A stretch of DNA of 6,214 bases, from contig JAUJMI010000232.1 of assembly GCA_030446945.1 (NCBI GenBank), positions 1-6,214 of the forward strand, in the 5' to 3' direction. Position 1 is the first letter of the stretch. The number at the start of each line of letters is the position of its first letter. A model generated the notes under the pieces. The model was not told the origin of the DNA. It searched no databases and saw only the letters and a program-made list of their open reading frames with translations. The position numbers were made by a program, and so were the translations under genes. Source of the DNA: Longimicrobium sp. Lineage in GTDB: Bacteria > Gemmatimonadota > Gemmatimonadetes > Longimicrobiales > Longimicrobiaceae. Shown in pieces: positions 1-5,337 of this stretch.

Positions 1-53
1 GAAGGGGTTTTCTGTGCCTTTCCGTTCTTCTCCTCTTCTCCGTGTGAGATCTT

Positions 54-797
54 TCAAGCCAGCGGCTTGCGGGCGGCGAGGAGGATGCGGGGGCCGTCCA
101 GGCGCTCACTGGTGCGCGAGGTGTAGCTGTTGAAGGTGCGCACGTCCTCAAAGCCCGCCGCCCCGAGGTGGTGTTGGAGCTCGGGGAGGGTGGTCATTCC
201 GTAGCGGTGGACGAGGCGGGCTTCGGATTGGCCGCTGTGGGCAAAGACGTACTCGTCGGTGGTGGTGAGGGTGGCGGCGTGGAAGTCGATCTCCTGGGTG
301 CGGTGGAGCGTCACCGTCTCGCCGTGGGCCTGGAAGGTGTAGGGGTGCGGCGGGCGGGGGTTCTTGAGGATCCAGAGGAAGTTGGGGAGGTCTAGGAACA
401 CCACGCCCCCCGGCTTGAGCGCATCGTGAATGCGCCGGAGTGCCTCGGCGCGCTCGGCGGGGGTGAGCAGGTGCGCGAACGAGCTGTTCACCGCCACCAC
501 GAGCTCGAACTCGCCGCATTGCGCGATGTCCAGGAAGCCGCCCTGGAGGACGCTCACGCGGCGGCTCGATCGGGCGACGCTGTGGGAGGCAGCGACGAAG
601 TCGGAGTTGGGCTCCATCCCGGTGACGCGCCAGCGGAGACGGTCGAGCGGCGCGAGGAGACGGCCGGGGCCGCAGCCCGCGTCCAGGAGGTGCAGCGGCT
701 GCGGGAGCTCGTACGCGGCTGCCAGCTCGCGCAGGAACTCCACGATGTGCGCCGGATCGGAGTCCGACGCGATGTACAGCTCAGCGAGATCCGGCAT
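54..797 (-). CDS. Class I SAM-dependent methyltransferase, substrate unknown
   Basis: This 247-residue protein is predicted to transfer a methyl group from S-adenosylmethionine to an unidentified acceptor in the cytosol. The Rossmann-type core is clear: glycine-rich motif I LLDAGCGPGR at about residues 37-46, an acidic residue ending strand 2 (MEPN, Glu62) expected to hold the SAM ribose, the GGFLD segment (Asp90) near the adenine, and the post-motif LKPGG at about 127-131 followed by VVFLDLPN. The C-terminal half (about 140-247) carries the substrate-side strands, with HRYGMTTLPELQHHLGAAGF typical of the last helix and strand in these enzymes. There is no signal peptide or membrane segment. 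The ATG gives a normal family length, but no clear Shine-Dalgarno precedes it. The gene diverges from clpP across 206 bp. The fold assignment is firm; small molecule, lipid or protein substrates are all possible. Confidence 0.9.
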   Translation of the reverse strand: MPDLAELYIASDSDPAHIVEFLRELAAAYELPQPLHLLDAGCGPGRLLAPLDRLRWRVTGMEPNSDFVAASHSVARSSRRVSVLQGGFLDIAQCGEFELVVAVNSSFAHLLTPAERAEALRRIHDALKPGGVVFLDLPNFLWILKNPRPPHPYTFQAHGETVTLHRTQEIDFHAATLTTTDEYVFAHSGQSEARLVHRYGMTTLPELQHHLGAAGFEDVRTFNSYTSRTSERLDGPRILLAARKPLA

Positions 798-858
798 CGA
801 TGGCGCGGGTGCGGGGGGGCGGAAGATGCGGGGAAAAAGGTACGCCCCGGCACGGCCG

Positions 859-890
859 CGCGGGAGCCCGCCCCTCGCCGCGGGAGCCCG
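859..890. repeat. Two-copy 12-bp direct repeat in the methyltransferase/clpP divergent spacer
   Basis: CGCGGGAGCCCG occurs at 859-870 and again, identically, at 879-890, a period of exactly 20 bp or about two helical turns. Each copy contains the short palindrome CGGGAGCCCG. A TATAGT hexamer follows at 898-903 and could be a -10 element for clpP, but no convincing -35 is visible. The spacing would suit a regulator binding one face of the DNA; chance similarity in GC-rich sequence is also plausible. Apart from this and the clpP ribosome binding site I see nothing else in the 798-1003 spacer. Confidence 0.35.
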
Positions 891-993
891 GCGGCGGTAT
901 AGTGTCGCGAGAGGCCGCGGCGGGAACGGGACGTGCGGCTACGGAACGACTACGCAGGGCGGGCGTGGCCCCGCACGGCTCACCAACAGGTAC

Positions 994-999
994 GGGAGG
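994..999 (+). promoter_or_regulatory. Ribosome binding site of clpP
   Basis: GGGAGG ends 4 nt before the ATG at 1004. The reading frame stays open upstream to 800, so this site is the main reason for choosing 1004: the upstream translation is a low-complexity Gly/Arg/Ala stretch unlike ClpP. The spacing is slightly short. Confidence 0.7.
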
Positions 1000-1003
1000 A
1001 AGC

Positions 1004-1627
1004 ATGCGCCGGGAAGAGGGCGACGATCAGGACCATGACCAGGAAGAAGACCAGACAGCCAACGAGAAGTCGGCCTCGGCGCTTACCGAAGGCGTGCGCG
1101 ACCGGCTGTTCAAGAATCGCACGCTCATCATCAGCGGCGCCATCAACCAGCAGCTCGTCTCCAACGTCATGGGGCAGCTCCTGGCGATGGCCGCCGATTC
1201 GGACGAGCCGATCAACATCTTCATCAACTCGCAGGGCGGCCACGTGGAGTCCGGCGACACGATCCACGACGTGATCCGCTTCATCAACCCGCGGGTGAGG
1301 ATGATCGGGACGGGGTGGGTGGCGAGCGCGGGGGCGCTGATCTTCGTGGCGGTGCCGCTCGAGGACCGCTTCGCGCTCCCCAACACGCGCTTCCTCCTGC
1401 ACCAGCCGGCGGGCGGCGCCGGCGGCACCGCGGCCGACATCGCCATCGAGGCGCAGGAGATCGTGCGCATGCGCGAGCGCATCAACCGCATCTTCAGCGA
1501 GCAGACCGGGCAGTCGATCGAGCGGATCGAGAACGACACGCGCCGCAACTTCTGGCTGAACGTCGACGCGGCCCGGGAGTACGGCCTGGTGAAGCACATC
1601 GTCCGCAGCATGGACGAGGTCAAGTAG
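1004..1627 (+). CDS. clpP: ClpP-family protease subunit with Asn at the catalytic Asp position
   Basis: The 207-residue product matches the ClpP fold, the barrel-forming serine peptidase that degrades proteins fed to it by Clp ATPases. Visible landmarks are INSQGGHVESGDTIHDVIRFI (about 75-94, where most ClpPs have INSPGG), the nucleophile in GWVASAGA (Ser108), LLHQP (His133) and TGQSIERIENDTRRNFWL (about 168-185). The Ser-to-His spacing of 25 equals E. coli ClpP (97 to 122). Counting the same 49 residues from His to the E. coli Asp171 lands on Asn182, so the triad reads Ser-His-Asn. The first 20 residues are strongly acidic and hydrophilic (MRREEGDDQDHDQEEDQ), and the usual hydrophobic N-terminal axial-loop sequence is not recognisable. 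No Clp ATPase gene is adjacent. The hairpin at 1646-1682 suggests it is transcribed on its own. It is probably a paralogue beside a canonical ClpP elsewhere in the genome, which is inference. Confidence 0.9.
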   Translation: MRREEGDDQDHDQEEDQTANEKSASALTEGVRDRLFKNRTLIISGAINQQLVSNVMGQLLAMAADSDEPINIFINSQGGHVESGDTIHDVIRFINPRVRMIGTGWVASAGALIFVAVPLEDRFALPNTRFLLHQPAGGAGGTAADIAIEAQEIVRMRERINRIFSEQTGQSIERIENDTRRNFWLNVDAAREYGLVKHIVRSMDEVK

Positions 1628-1645
1628 CTTTCGCGTCGGACCTGC

Positions 1646-1682
1646 CGCGGGGGAGGCGCCGTCGCTCGGTGCCTCCCCCGCG
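1646..1682 (+). terminator. GC-rich hairpin downstream of clpP
   Basis: A 15-bp stem pairs 1646-1660 with 1668-1682 around a 7-nt loop; all pairs are Watson-Crick except one G-T. It starts 18 nt after the clpP stop codon. The following bases (CTGTGTCC) contain no real T-tract, so it may slow polymerase or protect the mRNA 3' end rather than act as a classical intrinsic terminator. Confidence 0.65.
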
Positions 1683-1709
1683 CTGTGTCCGCCCCCGATT
1701 CGCGCCCCC

Positions 1710-2195
1710 ATGCACGGATTCGCCGCGATCCCCGCCCTCGTCGTCCGCAGGCGCGCCGCGCTGGACCGAGCCGCGCTGGCCGCATCCATCACGCTCCCGC
1801 TCGCCTTCGCGGCGGCGGCGCTGGTGGTGGACGACTGGCGCGCGCGGCGGTTCCTGGTGGCGTACGTGGCACCGTTCTTCGTAGCGTTCCCGCTCTGGGT
1901 GCGCACCCGGCTGGCGCGGCCGTGGGGCGGGCGCGAGATGGCGGTGGACGGCGCCGTGTCGCTGCTCGGCGCGCTGCGCTTCGTGGGGAGCTTCCTCCCG
2001 TTCTCCGGGCACACCCTCTTCTTCGTGTACTCCCTGCTCACCACGCGTCCTGCATGGTACCGGGTGCTGGCCCTGCTGCTCCTGGCTGGGACGGCGTACT
2101 TCAAGCTGTCGGTGTGGAGCGACCCTCGTTCGTTCACGATGGGCATCGTGCTGGCGCTGGCGTTCGCGGCGCTTCACCGGAGGGTTGCGACGTGA
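1710..2195 (+). CDS. Small polytopic membrane protein, possibly PAP2-like and degenerate
   Basis: The 161-residue product is mostly hydrophobic, with about four or five membrane segments, near residues 21-40, 47-64, 82-108 (perhaps one long segment), 116-131 and 142-155. I do not recognise the family with confidence. There is a faint likeness to PAP2-type lipid phosphatases: RTRLARP at 65-71 (compare KX6RP), FSGHT at 98-102 (compare PSGH) and SVWSDPRSFTMG at 134-145 where the third motif would fall, but the catalytic His of that motif is not evident. If related, it may be inactive or diverged. No ribosome binding site is obvious before the ATG, so the start is less sure; the next in-frame ATG (1938) would remove two or three membrane segments. 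Its stop overlaps the next gene's start by 4 bp, so the two are probably made together. Confidence 0.75.
   Translation: MHGFAAIPALVVRRRAALDRAALAASITLPLAFAAAALVVDDWRARRFLVAYVAPFFVAFPLWVRTRLARPWGGREMAVDGAVSLLGALRFVGSFLPFSGHTLFFVYSLLTTRPAWYRVLALLLLAGTAYFKLSVWSDPRSFTMGIVLALAFAALHRRVAT
2179..2184 (+). promoter_or_regulatory. Ribosome binding site fixing the GTG start at 2192
   Basis: GGAGGG lies inside the end of the membrane protein gene, 7 nt before a GTG whose last two bases start the TGA stop of that gene. The reading frame is open far upstream, to about 1685, so this site decides the start of the metalloprotein gene. Confidence 0.75.
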
Positions 2196-2914
2196 CCTTT
2201 GACGAGTTCGAGCGGCGGGCGCGCGAGATCTTCGACGAGATCCCGCCCGAGCTGCGCCACGGCGTCGCGTACCTCCAGGTGTCGCGCCGGGCGATGGCGC
2301 ACCCGGAGCTCCCCGACGTGTTCACGCTGGGCGAGTGCGCGACCGGCGAGTACGACGTGGAGACCGGCCTGGGCGACGAGATCCGCTCCGGCGTGCACCT
2401 GTACTACGGCTCCTTCCTCGCCCTCTCCCGCGAGTACGACGACTTCGACTGGGAGGGCGAGCTGTGGGAGACGATCACCCACGAGGTCCGCCACCACCGC
2501 GAGTCTGCCGCCGGCGAGGACGACCTGGAGGAGATGGACTACGCCGAGGACGAGAACTTCCGCCGCCGCGAGGGCGAGCCGTACGATCCGCTCTTCTACC
2601 GCGCCGGCGAGCCCGCCGGCCCCGACCGCTGGGAGGTCGACGGCGACCTCTTCATCGAGCGCTCCCTGGACGCGCGCGAGCTCGCGGCGTTGCCGGAGAT
2701 CCGCGTGGAGGTGGAGGGCGTGGAGCACACCTTCCCCCCGCCCGCCGAGCTGGGCGACGTGCACGTCATCTATCTCCTCGGCCTGCGCGATGAAGGCGAG
2801 GTCGCCCTGGTCCTGATCCGCCGCCGCAACGCCTGGGAGTCGCTGCGCGCGATGTTCGCGGGCGGAACGCCGCGGGTGCTGGAGTCGGAGGTGGAGCTGG
2901 GCGGACCCGGGTAG
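2192..2914 (+). CDS. Zincin-like metallopeptidase family protein (HEVRHH)
   Basis: The 240-residue soluble protein contains an HExxH zinc-site motif, HEVRHH at residues 97-102 within WETITHEVRHH, with Glu98 as the expected general base. The arrangement resembles the small Zincin_1-type family (PF06262, from memory), whose members place HExxHH near an acidic stretch; here GEDDLEEMDYAEDE (108-121) follows and could supply the third ligand, though which residue does so cannot be read off. The N-terminus (TFDEFERRAREIFDEIPPELRHGVAYLQV) also fits that family. Residues about 130-240 form an extra region of alternating strands (RWEVDGDLFIERSLDARELAALP, HVIYLLGLRDEGEVALVLIRRRNAWESL) that I cannot assign. 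The protein is very acidic and has no signal peptide, so it should be cytosolic. It starts at GTG, overlapping the membrane protein gene by 4 bp. Peptidase activity is inferred from the motif only. Confidence 0.8.
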   Translation: MTFDEFERRAREIFDEIPPELRHGVAYLQVSRRAMAHPELPDVFTLGECATGEYDVETGLGDEIRSGVHLYYGSFLALSREYDDFDWEGELWETITHEVRHHRESAAGEDDLEEMDYAEDENFRRREGEPYDPLFYRAGEPAGPDRWEVDGDLFIERSLDARELAALPEIRVEVEGVEHTFPPPAELGDVHVIYLLGLRDEGEVALVLIRRRNAWESLRAMFAGGTPRVLESEVELGGPG

Positions 2915-3030
2915 CGCGGCATGGGTAGAGGCGGGGCGGGGAGGCAGACACGCGGGGCCGCCCCCACGAGATCTGCGCGACCCGCACATACCTATGCCGG
3001 CGCCTGGGCGTCGGGCCGCGAGGTGACGAG

Positions 3031-3089
3031 TGGGGGACGGGGCCTGCCGGAGCGCATCAAACCCAACCCCGTCCCCCAGGCAGTTTTTT
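3031..3089 (+). terminator. Hairpin plus T-tract in the convergent spacer
   Basis: TGGGGGACGGGG (3031-3042) pairs perfectly with CCCCGTCCCCCA (3067-3078) around a 24-nt loop, and a run of six T (3084-3089) follows after 5 nt. On the plus strand this resembles an intrinsic terminator for the membrane protein/metalloprotein pair, although the loop is long and the gap before the T-tract is larger than usual. The right arm could instead pair with TGGGGG at 3089-3094, an alternative fold. The minus strand shows no T-tract on the far side of the stem, so it is less likely to end the kinase transcript. I see no gene in 2915-3134. Confidence 0.5.
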
Positions 3090-3102
3090 GGGGGAGGGGG
3101 AT

Positions 3103-3119
3103 GCGTCGCGGAGCGACGC
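3103..3119. repeat. Short perfect inverted repeat beside the kinase stop codon
   Basis: GCGTCGC (3103-3109) and GCGACGC (3113-3119) form a 7-bp stem with a 3-nt loop, 15 nt beyond the kinase stop codon on the minus strand. It may mark the 3' end of the kinase mRNA. It lacks a T-tract immediately downstream on that strand, so termination is uncertain. Confidence 0.45.
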
Positions 3120-3134
3120 TGGGGGAGAGGGCCC

Positions 3135-4313
3135 CTACGCGCACGGCACGCTCAGCGCGAACACCGACCCGCGGTCCGGGAATTCGAACCACACCTTCCC
3201 CCCCGCCGCCTCGATCGCCTCGCGCACCAGCGAGAGGCCCAGGCCGGTGCCCTCCTCGCCGGTGACGGTGCCCTCGTGGGCGCGGAAGAAGCGCGTGAAG
3301 AGCTGCTCGCGCGCGTCCAGCGGCACCCCCAGTCCGTTGTCGCGCACCCGCACCACGATCTCGCAGCCGCCCTCCTTCTCGCGCAGCTCGCCCTCGATGC
3401 GGGCCCAGGGGCGCGGCTCGCCGGGGTCGCGGTACTTGACGGCGTTGGAGACGTAGTTGGAGAGCGCCAGCTCCAGCGGCGCCGCCGGGACCTCGGCCCG
3501 GGGGAGGTCGTCCGCGATCTGCACCTCCACCCCGCGCGCCTCGGCGAACTCGCGCAGCTGCCGCCGCACCTCGCCCGCCACGTCCGCCAGCAGGACGTTG
3601 CGGGCGGGGGCGCCGTCCGTATCGATGCGCGAGAGCTCCAGGAGGGTGCCCAGCGTGTCCTTCATCGCGGCGACGTTGCGCGCGGCGATATCCACGAAAC
3701 GCCTGCGCTGCTTCGGGTCCTCGGCCACCCAGTCCTCCGCCAGCATCTCCAGCGCGCCGCCCGCGGAGCCGATGCGGTTCTTGAGCTCGTGCGTGACGGC
3801 GCGGTTGAAGCCGCGCAGCCGGTCCTCGCGGTCGCGCGTGCGCTCGTCCGCCAGGCGCAGGAAGTGGCTGGTGGTGTACTGCTGGATCACGGCGATGGAG
3901 CGGAAGACGCGGTGCCCGCACACCAGCAGCTCGCCGCGGCCGCACGGCTCCTCCACCTCATCCGCCGTGTGCACGAGGAAGTCGAAGAGCACGCCGCCCA
4001 GGATCTCGTACTCGCGCAGGATCTGGTGCGCGTCGAAGCCTTGGGTGTGGCGCAGCTCGCCCAGCTCCACCGCCTTGGCGACCACCGGCGTGTCGGCCGT
4101 GATCTCGTCCGCCGGGTCTTCCAGGTAGCGCGCGATCCCGTCGATGAGGAGCGGCACGTGGTTCAGCAGCTCGTCGGTCGGGAAGATGTCGTTGGGCTGC
4201 AGGGTGACGCGCTCGGCGATGCGGCTGAGCCACCGTTCCACCAGATCTTCCCGCCCCGTGCGCATGCGCTGCGCCAGGGTGGCGGCGAGGGGACACTCTC
4301 GGATTGCGCTCAT
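3135..4313 (-). CDS. Soluble sensor histidine kinase with RsbRD-like N-terminal domain
   Basis: The 392-residue protein is predicted to autophosphorylate on a histidine and pass the phosphate to a response regulator. Residues about 8-150 are all-helical and resemble the RsbRD/RsbR-type N-terminal sensory domain of stressosome-linked proteins (LVERWLSRIAERV, LLIDGIARYLEDP, LRHTQGFDAHQILREYEIL); this is from sequence feel and is less certain. The dimerisation helix holds FNRAVTHELKNRIGSAG, with phospho-acceptor His175. The ATP-binding domain shows the N box SNYVSNAVKY (Asn286, Asn290), the G1 box VRDNGLGVP (Asp325) and the G2 box GTGLGLSLV (355-363). There is no membrane segment, so the signal is cytosolic. 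The ATG at 4313 gives the natural domain start but has no clear ribosome binding site; an in-frame ATG at 4370 would add 19 residues of Arg/Pro-rich sequence. No response regulator lies in the window, so it is an orphan as far as can be seen. Confidence 0.9.
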   Translation of the reverse strand: MSAIRECPLAATLAQRMRTGREDLVERWLSRIAERVTLQPNDIFPTDELLNHVPLLIDGIARYLEDPADEITADTPVVAKAVELGELRHTQGFDAHQILREYEILGGVLFDFLVHTADEVEEPCGRGELLVCGHRVFRSIAVIQQYTTSHFLRLADERTRDREDRLRGFNRAVTHELKNRIGSAGGALEMLAEDWVAEDPKQRRRFVDIAARNVAAMKDTLGTLLELSRIDTDGAPARNVLLADVAGEVRRQLREFAEARGVEVQIADDLPRAEVPAAPLELALSNYVSNAVKYRDPGEPRPWARIEGELREKEGGCEIVVRVRDNGLGVPLDAREQLFTRFFRAHEGTVTGEEGTGLGLSLVREAIEAAGGKVWFEFPDRGSVFALSVPCA

Positions 4314-4322
4314 CGGATGGGG

Positions 4323-4351
4323 CCCGGGTACCCGTGATCTGCGAACCCGGG
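4323..4351. repeat. Inverted repeat upstream of the kinase gene
   Basis: CCCGGGT (4323-4329) and ACCCGGG (4345-4351) form an inverted repeat with a 15-nt spacer, 10 bp outside the kinase start. An overlapping palindrome, CGGGTACCCG, sits at 4325-4334. It could be an operator or a 5' leader hairpin. No sigma-70-like -10/-35 pair is evident in the 163-bp divergent spacer (4314-4476). Confidence 0.3.
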
Positions 4352-4465
4352 GGGCAGGGGCAATCTCCATTCCGCGCGCTCGCACTTTCGCCGCAAGCCG
4401 CCCTCCGGCTACCTTCGCGGCGCCCGGTTTGCAGGCTGCGCGCGTGCACCCAGAGAACCGTTCCA

Positions 4466-4472
4466 GGGAGGG
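4466..4472 (+). promoter_or_regulatory. Ribosome binding site fixing the TTG start at 4477
   Basis: GGGAGGG lies 4 nt before TTG at 4477 in an otherwise open frame reaching back to 4144. The competing in-frame GTG at 4444 has no comparable purine-rich site, so TTG is preferred. Confidence 0.65.
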
Positions 4473-4476
4473 TGGA

Positions 4477-5337
4477 TTGAGCGAGATCGTGGAGTCGGAG
4501 GGGCTCGCCGCGCGCGGGCCGCTGGTGACACCGTACGAGCTGGTGTTTGGCGAGGGCGGGCTGGAGGAGCGCGTCTTCCCCGACATCCTGGCCGAGGCCG
4601 AGGCGCAGGCAGAGGACCCCGCGCGCCGCGAGCGCTTCGGCTTCCTCTCCGTGGTGGCGGAGGCGCTGCGCGCCGTGGTGCCGGACGAGGCGACGGCGGA
4701 GGTGCTGGAGGAGTACCGCCTCCTCTTCTATCACGGCTTCAACTTCTGGCGCTTCGGCCGGCGGCTGTACGTGCTGGAGCCGGCGACCGCGCGATTCCTG
4801 GTGGAGGCCGCGCCGCGCATGTCCGGATGGGAGCTGAAGCTTCCCTATCCTTCGGTGTACGTGCAGCTTCCGCCGCGTCTGTTCTGGGCCAGCATCGCCA
4901 TCGACGCGCCGCCGGAGCCGGTGGACGGCTTCTTCGCCATCCAGACGCAGGGGATCGATCCGCTGGGACCGGGGTTCAGCGACCTCCAGGTGCTGATGGT
5001 GCTGGGGGTGCGGCGCGAGCGCGCGGGGTTCAGCGTGATTCCCTTCGACACGGAGGTGGGCCCCGGCATCCCCACGGATTGGGCGGAGGCGCCGGGGCGC
5101 GAGGGTGCGCCGGACTTCGCCAACATCCTTCCCGGGGGCGAGATCGCGGGGCTCTACTCGATCCTGACGAACACCGAGGCGCTCAAGCTGCTGGCGCGCG
5201 CCCTCTGGTACATCGACACGCAGGCGGGCGAGATCCCGGCCGAGACCGCGCCCGAGCGGCGCGCCGGGGAACCTGCGGGGGGCATCCCCCTGTCGCGGCT
5301 CCCGTTCCAGCGCGTGCGGCTGCCGGACGGGGGATGA
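4477..5337 (+). CDS. Unrecognised 286-residue soluble protein coupled to polX
   Basis: I do not recognise this protein. It has no signal peptide, no membrane segment and no metal or nucleotide motif that I can name. The N-terminal half (about 25-85) is helical and acidic (ERVFPDILAEAEAQAEDPARRERFGFLSVVAEALRAVV), leading to an aromatic-rich patch EYRLLFYHGFNFWRFGRRLYVL (79-100). The middle looks like alternating strands with conserved-looking turns: KLPYPSVYVQLPPRLFWASI (121-140), DGFFAIQTQG, LQVLMVLGV and GFSVIPFDTEVGPGIP. A helical stretch (IAGLYSILTNTEALKLLARALWYIDTQ) is followed by a Pro/Arg-rich tail that looks disordered. The TTG start is set by the upstream GGGAGGG. Its TGA overlaps the polX ATG (ATGA), so the two are probably co-translated and may share a process. 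Base composition matches its neighbours, and the alternation of structure and charge argues for a real gene. Confidence 0.8.
   Translation: MSEIVESEGLAARGPLVTPYELVFGEGGLEERVFPDILAEAEAQAEDPARRERFGFLSVVAEALRAVVPDEATAEVLEEYRLLFYHGFNFWRFGRRLYVLEPATARFLVEAAPRMSGWELKLPYPSVYVQLPPRLFWASIAIDAPPEPVDGFFAIQTQGIDPLGPGFSDLQVLMVLGVRRERAGFSVIPFDTEVGPGIPTDWAEAPGREGAPDFANILPGGEIAGLYSILTNTEALKLLARALWYIDTQAGEIPAETAPERRAGEPAGGIPLSRLPFQRVRLPDGG

Noticed and set aside
1..53. A terminator or promoter in the pyrimidine-rich left edge
   Set aside because: No inverted repeat or promoter-like hexamer pair is visible, and the region is too short to judge.
800..1003. N-terminal extension of ClpP to the upstream ATG at 800
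   Set aside because: The extra 68 residues are low-complexity Gly/Arg/Ala sequence, overlap the promoter region and lie before a good ribosome binding site at 994-999.
980..2146. A 388-codon minus-strand open frame across clpP and the membrane protein gene
   Set aside because: It is antisense to clear genes, lacks recognisable motifs and has Arg/Ala-biased composition typical of high-GC shadow frames.
3031..3083. An H-type pseudoknot formed by CTGCC (3044-3048) with GGCAG (3079-3083)
   Set aside because: The pairing exists on paper, but there would be no linker to cross the 12-bp first stem, so it is sterically implausible together with that stem.
3030..4337. A 435-codon open frame antisense to the histidine kinase
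   Set aside because: It is the GC-rich shadow of the kinase; the translation is repetitive Ala/Arg/Leu/Val-rich sequence with no domain, whereas the opposite strand has complete kinase motifs.
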